Assembly (NCBI RefSeq): GCF_003545805.1
Contig: NZ_NMQR01000007.1
Span: 62,001-126,000 of the forward strand
Reading direction: 5' to 3'
Source: Photorhabdus sp. CRCIA-P01
GTDB taxonomy: Bacteria > Pseudomonadota > Gammaproteobacteria > Enterobacterales > Enterobacteriaceae
Length of the DNA: 64,000 bases
Shown piece by piece: positions 27,201 through 36,475 of this stretch; positions within the stretch are counted from its first letter, which is position 1; every line of letters begins with the position of its first letter. The notes beneath the pieces are model-generated. The model had not been told where the DNA came from, did not search any database, and was given only the letters and a program-made list of their open reading frames with translations. The position numbers were made by a program, and so were the translations under genes.

Positions 27201-30200
27201 GAATCAATGCCGAGATCGGCCTCAAGATCCATTTCCTCATCAATCATATCCTGCGGGTAACCGGTTCTGTCGCTGACGATGGCAACCAATTTGCCAATGA
27301 TTTTCGCCTCGGTAATTTGCTCAAAATGTTTGATTTGTTTTTCCAGTTCCGGGTCGCTCACGCTGGATTTAGTCGGCGCAACCGGCTGACTCACTATCGG
27401 CTCAGAAGTGGTGGCTGGCATGGTCAGGCGCGGCGCGGCAATTTCTCCCATAGTTGGGACCTGCGCGGTGACAGGAGCAGCCTTAGGCGCTACGACGGCA
27501 ACTGCCGGCTGCATAGCCTGCCCCGACTGGAATAAGCTCTGCTGGGTGGCAAAATATTGCTCATGGTTGGCGTGATACAGCTCCAGGTTTTTATCCAACA
27601 ACTGCACACTTTGTCCCAGGCTAGACAACATGGCCGGCAGGTTCTGGTGATCCTGGAACTTCTCCAACAGGGTGTATTGCTTGTTCAACAACAGCCCCAG
27701 CAGTTGGATATACTCTTTCTGATTGGTTTGGAACTGTTCATGCAGCTGGCTCATGACCCGTTGCGCATGCAGCAGCTCATCCAAATTGCTCTTACCCACG
27801 TTCTCATTCAATTGATTATTCTGTCCCATAGTGTTGCCTCGCTTCTGAATTGCAACCGGCGTGCTTTGTTGAATAAATGGAGCAGGACCCTTTAGCGATC
27901 CCGTCTTTACCACCGACGCCGGAGCTGGCCTGGAGATCACTGATGCTGCCTCAGGTGCACGGTTGGTGATGAACCGTTCCACCACAGCGGTGTCGCCGTC
28001 ACGCATCGCACGTTCACGCCGTTCCTGATTCTTATCTGACATGAAAAAACCGCCACTGAGCTTGAAAGTCAGACGATTGTTTTTTTCCTCCGATGGCGGT
28101 TGTACACGGGCATGCCGGTCCAGGGCATTTAACCTGACTCCCTCTGCCAGTAACCTGGCCTGGGCTCGCGCCAGTTGTAATCTCTCCTCGCCTTTATGAC
28201 TGGTACTGACCGAGATGATGCTGTGCTCTCTGCCATTGAGGATGTCCGCAACCAGCTTACTCAACACCCCTTTTGGCCCAATCTCGACAAACAGGCGGCC
28301 ACCATGCTGATAGATGGTTTCGATCGTTTCACGGAAACGCACTGGCATGACCAACTGTTCCGCCAGCAGGTTGGCAATGTCCGCAGGCGACTTGCCGTAA
28401 GGTGCCGCCGTCGCGCTTGAGAACAGTGAGCACTGAGGTGGCTGGAAGTTGATTTGTGCCAAATGTTCGCGAAATGGCGCATAAGCTGACTGGATAAATT
28501 CGGTATGGAACGCGGCCGACACGGGTAAAATGCGGCAGTGAATCTGGCTGGCCTTCAGTTCATCATGCAGCTGATGGATCAATCTTGTGGCTCCGGCCAG
28601 CACCACCTGCGAAGCAGAGTTATCGTTGGCGACGGTAATCCCCGGATAGAGTTTGAGCACATCTTCACGTTGCTCTGATGTTAGAGACACCGCCAGCATT
28701 GCCCCTGCATCTGAGTCTGCTCCCTGGTCAGCGGCGGCAAACGCCGCAGCCGTTCCCCGCGCCAGTGACACACGGTAAAAATCAGCATCAGACAGCACGC
28801 CAGCCGCCCATAAAGCGGTAACTTCACCATAGCTGTGACCAGCAACAAAATCTGGGTTAAAACCATTCTCTTTCAAAATCGTAAAATAGCCGGCGCTGAT
28901 AGCCCCCAATGCCGGTTGGGCATTGGCCGTATCAGTCAGGAGCTCGTTTTGTTGTTGCCGTTCAGCATCGGAAAATACCGGAGTGGGATAAATCACGTGC
29001 GACAGCCCCTGACCACGCTCGTTGGCCGCCAGCACATCCAAAGCCTCCAGCGCCTGGCGCATTTCAGGGTAGTCATTGGCAATGTCACGGCCCATATTGA
29101 CATACTGCGATCCCTGTCCAGGAAACAGCGCCACCACTTTTCCATCCAAGTCTTTGGCCGAGGGCTGGTAGTAAATTCCCAGAGGGTGTTCCCAGCCACT
29201 TTCACGCCTTTGCTTCAACTGTTTTACTGCCTCCACCATTATCTCCGCCGCCTGTGTGCCAGATGTGGCAACAAACAACAGACGTGCTTGATGAGGTTGC
29301 AACCCGTTAAGATCCTGATGTGCAAGATGCTCACGTAACGCCTGCCCGGCAGACGACGCGCGGCCAAAACGCGCCAGCGCCCCCTCACACTTAGTTAGCA
29401 GTTGTTCAGGGTTCTCGCCGCTGAACAGCAACGTGACTACCTGTCCATTCAAACGATAGGCGCCACGCGGCTCTCGCTCATACTCTTCCAAGATCGCATG
29501 GAAATTTGTTCCCCCAAAACCAAAAGCACTGAGGGCAGCGCGGCGTGGCGCGCCGTTAAGAGATCGTAACCAGGGACGAGGCTCATTATTGACATAGAAT
29601 GGCCCGTTATCCCCGGACAGCATTTCGTCAGGCTGAGTGACATTGATCGTGGGAGGTAACACTTTGTGATGCAGGGCAAGCGTCGCTTTGATCATTGATG
29701 CTGCCCCCGCCGCACTGCGGGTATGACCAATCTGTGACTTAATACTGCCTATGGCCACCGATTTCGCCGCCACCTTGTGCTCATCGAAAACCATACGCAG
29801 ACTTTTCAGCTCTGTATTGTCACCGGTGGCCGTCCCGGTGCCATGCGCCTCGACCAGTTGAATGTCCGCTGGAGTGAGGCCGGCACGGGCATAAGCACGC
29901 TTGAGTGCTTTTACCTGGCCTTCATAACGGGGGGCAAAAATGCTTTTCGCTTTACCATCACTGGATGCCTCGAGCGATTTGATCACCGCATAGATATTAT
30001 CACCATCCAACTCGGCGTCTTCCAGACGTTTCAGCACCAGCATGCCAACACCATCACCGAGCATGATGCCATCGGAGTCACGATCGAAAGGGCGCGACAA
30101 GTTGCTTTTCGACAGTGCCGGGGTTTTGCTGAAACATACGAAAGAGAACGCTGAATTCTCCAGGTTAACGCCTCCCGTCAGCACAGCATCACAGCTGCCT

Positions 30201-30910
30201 GAATTGAGTTCACCGATAGCAGCTTTGATCGCCGCCAGGCTGCTCGCACAGGCGGCATCCACCATGTAGGACGTCCCACCAAGGTCAAAATAGCTGGCGA
30301 TGCGACCACAAGCCACATTACCGAGGAAACCGGGTAAACAGTCCTCATTCCATTCAAGGCATGAATCATGCACCCGGTCGATCACTTCGTCCACAACCGC
30401 CTCCGGCAAACCGGACTTGATCATGATTTTACGCAGGTACGGGGTTTGCTGACGGCCCGCCAACGAGAATAAGGTATTGCCGTTACCGCCGCCGCCCAAA
30501 ATAACGCCGATGCGATCGCGGTTCACTCGCTTGTTTTCTTGACCAATTAATCCCGCATCCTGCATTGCCTGTTTAGCCACATACAATGAAAATAATTGTA
30601 CGGTACTAATTGAATCAACAATGGCCGGTGGAATTTTAAATTCCACCGGATCAAAATCAATAGCAGGAACAAAACCGGCTTTATGACCATACGTTTTATC
30701 CGCAGCCGACGCATCTGGATCATAAAAATCCTCTTTGCTCCAATATTCTATCTCTGACACAGTGGTAATATCAGTCAAAGAATCTCTTTTAGCCATTATG
30801 TTTTCCCAGAACTCATGCAGATTTGAGGCATCAGGGAAATGGCTGGCCATGCCGATAATAGCAATATCGCCCTGGCCTTTTTTATCGTGCACTAAATATG
30901 TCTCAGACAT
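24266..30910 (-). CDS. PfaA-like PUFA synthase subunit (KS-AT-ACP-KR-DH, single ACP)
   Basis: 2214 residues. Domains in order: KS (about 12-480; C221 in DAACASSLAAI, H356, H396), AT (about 590-920; S693 in GHSYGE), a glutamine-rich helical linker (about 1035-1130), one ACP (S1237 in LGIDSIKR), KR (TGGGRGI near 1642, later SSVVGYFGNAGQADYAMAN) and a C-terminal hot-dog DH-like region starting near NPFLRHYVICDNPVLPA. EPA/DHA-type PfaA proteins carry four to nine tandem ACPs; a single ACP resembles the polyamine-forming zeamine/fabclavine enzymes. The start at 30910 has GAGGAG close upstream and fits the KS N-terminus; a 22-codon longer frame lacks an RBS. Confidence 0.9.
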   Translation of the reverse strand: MSETYLVHDKKGQGDIAIIGMASHFPDASNLHEFWENIMAKRDSLTDITTVSEIEYWSKEDFYDPDASAADKTYGHKAGFVPAIDFDPVEFKIPPAIVDSISTVQLFSLYVAKQAMQDAGLIGQENKRVNRDRIGVILGGGGNGNTLFSLAGRQQTPYLRKIMIKSGLPEAVVDEVIDRVHDSCLEWNEDCLPGFLGNVACGRIASYFDLGGTSYMVDAACASSLAAIKAAIGELNSGSCDAVLTGGVNLENSAFSFVCFSKTPALSKSNLSRPFDRDSDGIMLGDGVGMLVLKRLEDAELDGDNIYAVIKSLEASSDGKAKSIFAPRYEGQVKALKRAYARAGLTPADIQLVEAHGTGTATGDNTELKSLRMVFDEHKVAAKSVAIGSIKSQIGHTRSAAGAASMIKATLALHHKVLPPTINVTQPDEMLSGDNGPFYVNNEPRPWLRSLNGAPRRAALSAFGFGGTNFHAILEEYEREPRGAYRLNGQVVTLLFSGENPEQLLTKCEGALARFGRASSAGQALREHLAHQDLNGLQPHQARLLFVATSGTQAAEIMVEAVKQLKQRRESGWEHPLGIYYQPSAKDLDGKVVALFPGQGSQYVNMGRDIANDYPEMRQALEALDVLAANERGQGLSHVIYPTPVFSDAERQQQNELLTDTANAQPALGAISAGYFTILKENGFNPDFVAGHSYGEVTALWAAGVLSDADFYRVSLARGTAAAFAAADQGADSDAGAMLAVSLTSEQREDVLKLYPGITVANDNSASQVVLAGATRLIHQLHDELKASQIHCRILPVSAAFHTEFIQSAYAPFREHLAQINFQPPQCSLFSSATAAPYGKSPADIANLLAEQLVMPVRFRETIETIYQHGGRLFVEIGPKGVLSKLVADILNGREHSIISVSTSHKGEERLQLARAQARLLAEGVRLNALDRHARVQPPSEEKNNRLTFKLSGGFFMSDKNQERRERAMRDGDTAVVERFITNRAPEAASVISRPAPASVVKTGSLKGPAPFIQQSTPVAIQKRGNTMGQNNQLNENVGKSNLDELLHAQRVMSQLHEQFQTNQKEYIQLLGLLLNKQYTLLEKFQDHQNLPAMLSSLGQSVQLLDKNLELYHANHEQYFATQQSLFQSGQAMQPAVAVVAPKAAPVTAQVPTMGEIAAPRLTMPATTSEPIVSQPVAPTKSSVSDPELEKQIKHFEQITEAKIIGKLVAIVSDRTGYPQDMIDEEMDLEADLGIDSIKRLEIFGVMFDAFSADTGIYHDALKNKYLETFDIEVLSNISKISVFFKQMNDEIIADIRRKNSGYAPKDSFIEDNPSEQDRGQVLHNLRESEDVRAETPLRTLGFVTSTASVSKAASAKKSLAEPQLNVTPAVQPIPAEEVAPVEPRVARYTVMLRSLPAPDCYPLTFALSRLWLVVDEGKTVVDEVVKQLKQRGQRVAVLALNAGMAKNEKYVKTAGHYVLNCADEATLDAAISEIEQEQGPIDGVIYLQTPRQSVKTLAKVFSAQGYLSIETTFLLAKRLQGSLNRDENHAGYFFIVGRGDGALSTLNDNGLAEVVASGVSGLTKSLNIEWKNVFCRTLDIDAQVKPRDVALILIEELQDSCTDLTEVGRGVNGERMTLVLAAKEPVDTPLQVSREDVFVVTGGGRGITAQCIIEMAKLSQARFVLLGRTDLDAPLPTWAQGTTTLNERQAAAIAYLQSQQVQPTPVKIDAMLSGMLYADEINQTLQELRQAGGDACYLNCDITDVQQVAAAVAAAQQAFGPVTGIIHGAGNLADKRIEKKMLDDLRSVFDVKVKGLENLCQVVDIASLRHVMLFSSVVGYFGNAGQADYAMANETLSKFAYLPLKGDSRLVVRAINWGPWDGGMVNDTLKRTYSARNMVIIPGNVGTRYFVQEFTDTESKQVIVGGENYKATRQVKSLPDEEQVKRLLTLEANPFLRHYVICDNPVLPATAAIGWMTRICEERFPGYQLQDVVDFSVLQGIVFDGTQPSDYTAVLTPNCGYVRGDERLAVDISITSQQGKSTVEHYQSTLFLTTQRRAAACEELHTDLHTQIALAHPLYGDMRQGRMLFHGNLFQGIRKVIHIDDQYLILKCRLDDVAPELQGQFPVNSFNLFIYDVALQLPLFWLMQRLDKAGLPCAIGKIEQYATLAFGEEFYAAMRINTKTALALVVDITLHDLMGNIYGRLHNVKFTVSAALRELFTQADSKQVEKNTR

Positions 30911-30933
30911 ATACTCCTCACGCTTTAGGTGAA

Positions 30934-30962
30934 ATAATCCCATACGCAACACACACCAATAA
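30934..30962 (-). promoter_or_regulatory. Candidate sigma-70 promoter of the PUFA-like operon
   Basis: On the minus strand TTATTG (-35) and GATTAT (-10) are separated by 17 nt, and the -10 box ends 23 nt before the chosen ATG. Both boxes are imperfect; the call rests on position and spacing only. Confidence 0.3.
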
Positions 30963-31076
30963 ATTGTGCTATGCATAGTGAATTCACCGCTGTTGTTTAC
31001 ACCAAAATGATCTTTCCATGATCGTTTAATGACTCATCAAAAATTATTTACTGCAATATTGTTATATTTTCTGCAA

Positions 31077-31378
31077 TCACAGTTGAATTTTCCCTATGCC
31101 TGATAACCTTGATTTTTTTATACGGATATTATTACCAAGATTATTCTTATCCTCGCGTTCATATTTTCTGACAGTCTGCAACACACCGTCAAAAATAACT
31201 TCTGCTGAAACAGAAACAATCACCACCAGTAAATAGAATGCCAGAAAAATGCCAATGGAAAGTGGTCCTCCTGCCATGTGCTGAGAAAAAAAACACCACC
31301 AATAGGTACAGTGTCAATAACGCTACGAATCACAATATTAAAGAAAACCAATCCAGATCCCCTAAAAATTACGGTCAT
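31077..31378 (-). pseudogene. Small membrane protein gene with an apparent frameshift at a T8 run
   Basis: A frame starts at ATG 31378 (MTVIFRGSGLVFFNIVIRS..., with AAGAGA upstream) and a second frame runs to 31077 (...LSIGIFLAFYLLVVIVSV, then a charged tail). They meet at a homopolymer of eight T on the coding strand (plus-strand A8 at 31286-31293). Adding one T would join them into a single protein of about 100 residues with two hydrophobic segments and a basic C-terminus. Either the gene is frameshifted, or the run is a sequencing error or a slippery site. The inner ATG at 31277 could still give 66 residues. No family recognised; it lies upstream of the PUFA-like operon on the same strand. 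Confidence 0.45.
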
Positions 31379-32375
31379 GACATTCTCTTAACTTACTAAT
31401 AGATATACCCCACCATTCGTAATAGCGTGTGTAAGTTATATTGGTTTATTTCGTATTTTTCAAGGCAATAAAACTGATTTTAATTTTTATAGATAACTGG
31501 TATACATCGGTTTAGCTTAACTTTCAAACCTCAGTAAAAATTGGCTTATATTAAAAGAAAAAGACAACATAGTCCTTTTAAATCAATCAAATACAAAAAA
31601 ATAAAACATTAACAAATCATTATATGTATTAACAATGGTAAAAAAATGGAAGATAAGACCATAAAAACCATAAAAAAAACAAAAAATAAAATTTTATATC
31701 AAATTAAATTAAAATTTAAAAAATACAACAAAATAGATAATAAAGCCGCAACAATTACGTGAGGTAGATTGGATTTTAATAAAAAATTTATCAAAAAATC
31801 TTTACATAAAATGATACGAGGTGCGATAGTTGGAAATATATAATGCGGTATTGAGGTTGTTTAGTTAATCCTATTCCTTTTATTTGGGCGGCGCTCCCCT
31901 CAGAACCGATATGATATGGCGAGTTTCAACGAGATGACAGGAAGTAACCGTAAAATAGCTGGCATCCAGACCTACCGTGACCATTGAAAACGTGAAGCAA
32001 ACCATCTGGCGACCAAGTCGTTCAATACAAAATTGAGTATCACAAATATTGCCTGGAGCGCCATACGTATTCGGTGGTAATCCCGAATTCGCTGTCCATC
32101 GTGCAGTAGTCAATCTCGTAAGAAATCTTATCTACTCAACCAGCGAAAAACAGATTAAATAATCGCTACAAAAATATCGCCTGGATCACACTTTAAATAA
32201 CAAAGCATCCTTCCCAACGAAAAGTACCCGCTAACCTTCCGAAAATCTCTTCAAGAAAAGCCGTTCTAAAGCTTCAATTAAGAAACACAAAACAAACATT
32301 AAATTAACATTTACGTGCCAATATTGATTATATTATATCAAGACAGGCGCTTTTTATGACGACTGTGAGGTAGAC
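31379..32375. other. AT-rich intergenic region before hpaB
   Basis: About 1 kb. Bases 31430-31830 are very A/T-rich with poly-A tracts and no coding signal. Bases 31880-32110 are less A/T-rich; on the minus strand they read for 77 codons including ERLGRQMVCF, which faintly resembles the C-terminal end of IS1-family transposases (RLGRK-x-CFS). That piece has no start context or remaining transposase sequence and is at most a relic. Bases 32290-32370 must include the hpaB promoter, which I could not define. Confidence 0.5.
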
Positions 32376-33938
32376 ATGAAACCAGAAGATTTTCGCGCCG
32401 ACAAAAAACGTCCTTTCACCGGTGAAGAGTACCTGAAAAGCCTTCAGGATGGCCGCGAAATTTACATTTATGGCGAACGCGTAAAAGATGTCACTACACA
32501 TCCCGCATTCCGCAATTCTGCTGCTTCAATCGGTCAGTTGTACGATGCCCTGCATGCCCCGGAAACCCATGATACCCTGTGCTGGAATACCGATACCGGC
32601 AATGGCGGGTACACTCACAAATTCTTCCGCTTTGCTACCAGTGTGGATGATCTACGCCAACAACGTGATGCTATCGCTGAATGGTCACGTCAAACTTATG
32701 GCTGGATGGGCCGTTCACCTGACTATAAAGCGGCCTTCGGCAATGTACTTGGCGCATTTCCTGAATATTATGGTCAGTTCGCTGATAACGCCCGTACCTG
32801 GTACAAACGTATTCAGGAAACAGGTGTTTACTTTAACCACGCCATTGTCAATCCACCCATCGATCGCCATAAACCCGCCGATCAAACGCGTGATGTCTAT
32901 ATTCAGCTAGAAAAAGAAACTGATGCCGGTATCATCGTCAGCGGCGCAAAAGTGGTAGCAACTAACTCAGCCCTGACTCACTATAACTTTATCGGTTTTG
33001 GCTCCGCACAAGTAATGGGGGATAACCCTGATTTCGCCCTGATGTTTGTCGCGCCAATGGATGCGGAAGGCGTGAAACTGATCTCCCGCGGCTCCTATGA
33101 ATTGGTGGCAGGCGCAACAGGTTCCCCATTCGATTATCCCTTATCCAGCCGTTTCGATGAAAACGACGCGATTCTGGTGATGGATAAGGTACTTATCCCT
33201 TGGGAAAATGTCCTGATTTACCGTGATTTTGACCGTGCACGTAACTGGGCAATTCAAGCGGGTTTCACCAGTCTGTTCCCATTACAGGCTTGTGTACGGC
33301 TAGCGGTGAAGCTGGATTTCATCACTGCCCTGCTACAAAGGAGTTTGGAATGTACCGGCGTGATAGAATTCCGTGGTGTCCAGGCTAACTTGGGTGAAGT
33401 GGTTGCCTGGCGTAACCTGTTTTGGTCACTGAGTGATGCAATGTGGGCGGAAGCCAAACCGTGGAAAGGTGGCGCTTATCTGCCAGATACTCAGGCAATA
33501 CAAACTTATCGCGTTATGGCACCAACGGCCTACACGAAAATTAAGAATATTATTGAAAGTAACGTCACCAGCGGCCTAATTTATCTACCATCCAGTGTCC
33601 GTGATATGAATAACCCAGAAATTGATAAATATCTGGCTCGGTATGTTCGGGGTTCCAATGGTATCGATCACGTTGAGCGCATTAAGATTTTAAAACTGAT
33701 GTGGGATGCCATTGGTAGTGAATTTGGTGGCCGTCATGAGTTGTACGAAATCAACTATGCCGGAAGTCAGGATGAAATTCGTATGCAATGTCTGCGCCAT
33801 GCTCATGGCTCTGGCAATATGAAAAAAATGATGGATATGGTTGATCGCTGCCTTGCTGATTATGATCAGCATGGCTGGCGTAGGCCACATTTATACAATA
33901 ATAGCGATATTAACCAGTTAGATAAGCTGCTGAAATAA
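32376..33938 (+). CDS. hpaB: 4-hydroxyphenylacetate 3-monooxygenase, oxygenase component
   Basis: 520 residues, the length of E. coli W HpaB, and collinear with that family from the start MKPEDFRADKKRPFTGEEYL. Characteristic stretches include WNTDTGNGGYTHKFFR, GWMGRSPDYKA, GSPFDYPLSSRFDENDA and SSVRDMNNPEIDKYL. The enzyme uses FADH2 supplied by HpaC to hydroxylate 4-hydroxyphenylacetate, and often tyrosine or other phenols, ortho to the hydroxyl. RBS GAGG lies 5 nt before the ATG. hpaC follows after 19 bp. No other genes of the homoprotocatechuate pathway are in the window, so the pair may serve a biosynthetic hydroxylation (for example pigment or catechol formation) rather than catabolism; that is inference. 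Confidence 0.96.
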   Translation: MKPEDFRADKKRPFTGEEYLKSLQDGREIYIYGERVKDVTTHPAFRNSAASIGQLYDALHAPETHDTLCWNTDTGNGGYTHKFFRFATSVDDLRQQRDAIAEWSRQTYGWMGRSPDYKAAFGNVLGAFPEYYGQFADNARTWYKRIQETGVYFNHAIVNPPIDRHKPADQTRDVYIQLEKETDAGIIVSGAKVVATNSALTHYNFIGFGSAQVMGDNPDFALMFVAPMDAEGVKLISRGSYELVAGATGSPFDYPLSSRFDENDAILVMDKVLIPWENVLIYRDFDRARNWAIQAGFTSLFPLQACVRLAVKLDFITALLQRSLECTGVIEFRGVQANLGEVVAWRNLFWSLSDAMWAEAKPWKGGAYLPDTQAIQTYRVMAPTAYTKIKNIIESNVTSGLIYLPSSVRDMNNPEIDKYLARYVRGSNGIDHVERIKILKLMWDAIGSEFGGRHELYEINYAGSQDEIRMQCLRHAHGSGNMKKMMDMVDRCLADYDQHGWRRPHLYNNSDINQLDKLLK

Positions 33939-33957
33939 TCGGTAGCAGGAGGCCAAC

Positions 33958-34476
33958 ATGTCCTTAGAAAATGAACATCGCCTGCGTTTCAGAGATGCGA
34001 TGGCGAGTCTGTCAGCAGCGGTGAATATCGTCACCACCGATGGCCATGCCGGATGCTGTGGCATCACTGCCACAGCGGTATGCTCAATCACCGATACGCC
34101 ACCCACGCTGATGGTATGCATTAACCGCAGCAGTGCTATGAATACCGTTTTTCAGGAAAATGGCCGCCTGTGTGTAAATATTTTAAACCACGAACAAGAA
34201 TTGATGGCACGCCACTTTGCCGGTATGACTGGAGTCAGCATGGAAGAGCGCTTTCGCTGGAATATCTGGCAGAAAGGAATATTAGGTCAACCGGTGTTAA
34301 CCGGCACCCTCGCCAGCCTTGAAGGTGAAATTGAGCAGGTTCAAGAAGTGGGAACACATAACGTGTATCTGGTTCACATTAAACATATCACGGTAAGTGA
34401 ACAAGGCCACGGTCTCATCTATTTCAAGCGTAATTTCCGTCCAGTTATGTTGGAAATTGAAGCCGCCACAGTTTAA
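33958..34476 (+). CDS. hpaC: 4-hydroxyphenylacetate 3-monooxygenase, flavin reductase component
   Basis: 172 residues, the usual HpaC length, with the flavin-reductase-domain features LSAAVNIVTTDGHAG, CCGITATAVCSITDTPPTLMVCINR and NGRLCVNILNHEQ. It reduces FAD with NADH and hands FADH2 to HpaB. A strong RBS, AGGAGG, lies 5 nt before the ATG. The start is 19 bp after the hpaB stop, and a terminator follows 34 bp after the stop, so hpaBC forms a two-gene unit. Confidence 0.96.
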   Translation: MSLENEHRLRFRDAMASLSAAVNIVTTDGHAGCCGITATAVCSITDTPPTLMVCINRSSAMNTVFQENGRLCVNILNHEQELMARHFAGMTGVSMEERFRWNIWQKGILGQPVLTGTLASLEGEIEQVQEVGTHNVYLVHIKHITVSEQGHGLIYFKRNFRPVMLEIEAATV

Positions 34477-34510
34477 CTGCTTCTCCATCGAGCAGTGATT
34501 GTTCTTCCAC

Positions 34511-34546
34511 TATTCAGGCCTTAAACGGCCTGAATAGCGTTTTTTA
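34511..34546 (+). terminator. Rho-independent terminator after hpaC
   Basis: Perfect ten-base arms TATTCAGGCC and GGCCTGAATA around a six-base loop TTAAAC, followed within four bases by a T6 run. It ends the hpaBC transcript. Confidence 0.9.
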
Positions 34547-34801
34547 TCAACACTTCCATTAAACTTCTGATTATTTTTGATATTCACCTGATGAATATAC
34601 TATTAAATTCAATATTAATATCTTTATATTAGTGTGATCGCCAACCAGGAACATATTTTAACCATATAATAATCTACCGTCCTCCGATCACTTGGATAAA
34701 GTACATAAAAAAACCACTTTAGCGACAGATCATGTCACTGAACGTCACTGTACATTTCCGAGTGTATTTCAACCAATAATGCTAATCAGAGGCAATCAAC
34801 T

Positions 34802-36271
34802 ATGAATAAACCCGCATCCATCGGTTTATTACAACAACCCAAGCCGTTCTTTATGATTTTCTTCGTCGAGCTTTGGGAACGATTCGGCTACTACGGCGTA
34901 CAAGGCGTTCTTGCTGTCTATTTTGTACAAAAATTGGGATTTTCCCAGGAACAAGCGTTTATTACCTTCGGTGCATTCGCCGCGTTGGTTTATGGTTTGA
35001 TCTCGATTGGCGGTTATGTAGGTGACCACTTACTGGGAACTAAACGAACCATTGTGTTGGGTGCCATTGTCCTGGCAATCGGCTATTTTATGACTGGCCT
35101 TTCCATCCTACACCCTGATTTAATTTTCTACGCCTTGGGAACCATCGCCGTTGGTAACGGCCTGTTCAAAGCCAACCCGGCCAGCCTGCTGTCTAAATGC
35201 TATCCACCCAAAGATCCTCGTCTGGACGGTGCTTTTACCCTATTTTATATGTCAATCAACCTCGGCTCGCTGTTCTCACTCGCTCTCGCTCCCGTTGTTG
35301 CGGAAAAATTTAGTTATGCCGTTACCTACAATATTTGTGGTATTGGCATGATTATTGCCCTGCTGGTCTATATTTTCTGTCGCAATACGGTACGTAATAT
35401 TGGTTCTGAACCCGACCATCAACGAATCAACTATAAAAACCTATTCTTGGTATTAGCAGGCAGTGTTGCGATGGTTTACGTCTGTGCATGGCTGATGCAC
35501 AACGTGAAAATAGCGAATATTGTGCTGATTACCCTATCTGTTATCGTGGTGTTTATCTTCTTCCGTGAAGCATTAAAACAGGATAAAGCTGGCCGCAACA
35601 AAATGTTTGTTGCTTTCATTTTGATGCTGCAAGCGATTGTATTCTTCATCCTGTATGCTCAGATGCCAACTTCTCTAAACTTCTTCGCCATCCATAACGT
35701 TCACCATCAGTTGCTTGGTTTTGACATTAACCCGGTCAGTTTCCAGGCGCTTAACCCGTTCTGGATCGTTGTTGCCAGCCCGATACTCGCCGCCTTATAC
35801 ACTCACTTGGGTGCTAAAGGTAAAGACCTCACAATGCCAGCTAAGTTTACGGTGGGTATGTTCTTGTGCTCTTTAGGTTTCCTGACCGCCGCCGCTGCCG
35901 GTTTGTGGTTTGCAGATGAACAAGGTTTGACCTCCCCTTGGTTTATCGTTCTGGTTTATCTCTTCCAAGGCGTCGGTGAATTGATGATCAGTGCGTTGGG
36001 CCTGGCAATGATTGCGGCTTTCGTTCCTCAGTACCTGATGGGTTTTATTCTCGGTATGTGGTATTTAACGCAAGCAACTTCCTCTTTACTCGGCGGCTAT
36101 GTCGCAGCCCTTACGGCCGCACCGAAAGGTATTACGGACCCATTGCAAACATTACCAATCTATACCAGCGTATTCGGCAAAATTGGTATTGCTACTTTTA
36201 TCGTCGCTATCATCATGGCGGTCACCGTGCCGTGGCTGAACCGTATGATGAGTGAAAAACAAAAAATATGA
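34802..36271 (+). CDS. tppB: POT-family proton-dependent di/tripeptide permease
   Basis: 489 residues with about 12-14 hydrophobic segments. The POT signature [13 protein letters not shown] (ExxER-type, about 28-40) binds protons in this family; further matches are [42 protein letters not shown] and [16 protein letters not shown]. It imports di- and tripeptides across the inner membrane and is collinear with E. coli DtpA (formerly TppB). RBS AGAGG lies upstream. It stands alone between hpaBC and the toxin genes, with its own terminator. In an insect-cadaver lifestyle it would take up peptides released by proteases. Confidence 0.93.
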   Translation: MNKPASIGLLQQPKPFFMIFFVELWERFGYYGVQGVLAVYFVQKLGFSQEQAFITFGAFAALVYGLISIGGYVGDHLLGTKRTIVLGAIVLAIGYFMTGLSILHPDLIFYALGTIAVGNGLFKANPASLLSKCYPPKDPRLDGAFTLFYMSINLGSLFSLALAPVVAEKFSYAVTYNICGIGMIIALLVYIFCRNTVRNIGSEPDHQRINYKNLFLVLAGSVAMVYVCAWLMHNVKIANIVLITLSVIVVFIFFREALKQDKAGRNKMFVAFILMLQAIVFFILYAQMPTSLNFFAIHNVHHQLLGFDINPVSFQALNPFWIVVASPILAALYTHLGAKGKDLTMPAKFTVGMFLCSLGFLTAAAAGLWFADEQGLTSPWFIVLVYLFQGVGELMISALGLAMIAAFVPQYLMGFILGMWYLTQATSSLLGGYVAALTAAPKGITDPLQTLPIYTSVFGKIGIATFIVAIIMAVTVPWLNRMMSEKQKI

Positions 36272-36303
36272 TTTGATCTAAAATAAAAAAACCTCGCCAA
36301 AGG

Positions 36304-36355
36304 AGGAAATACCGCTCGTTTAAGCATTTTTATTCGAGCGGGTAGTACCTTTTTC
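36304..36355 (+). terminator. Probable terminator after the peptide permease gene
   Basis: Stem CCGCTCG (36312-36318) pairs with CGAGCGG (36335-36341); outer bases pair imperfectly (GGAGGAAATA against TAGTACC), and a T5 run follows. It lies 33 bp after the stop codon. Confidence 0.65.
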
Positions 36356-36475
36356 AAATTTTCCCGCTACTTACGACATAACTTCCAATATTGTGATTTT
36401 TGCTAAGAACCTCCGATTAAACACGGATGCTCACTATTTTATTTAATTATTATTACAATTTTTATTATTAGAAGC

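Noticed and set aside
16808-30910. A classical EPA/DHA synthase locus
   Set aside because: Only one ACP is present in the PfaA-like protein, no PfaB is visible and an aminotransferase is fused to the enoyl reductase.
31880-32113. A 77-residue protein-coding gene
   Set aside because: No RBS, no recognisable family and a composition atypical of proteins; kept only as a possible IS relic.
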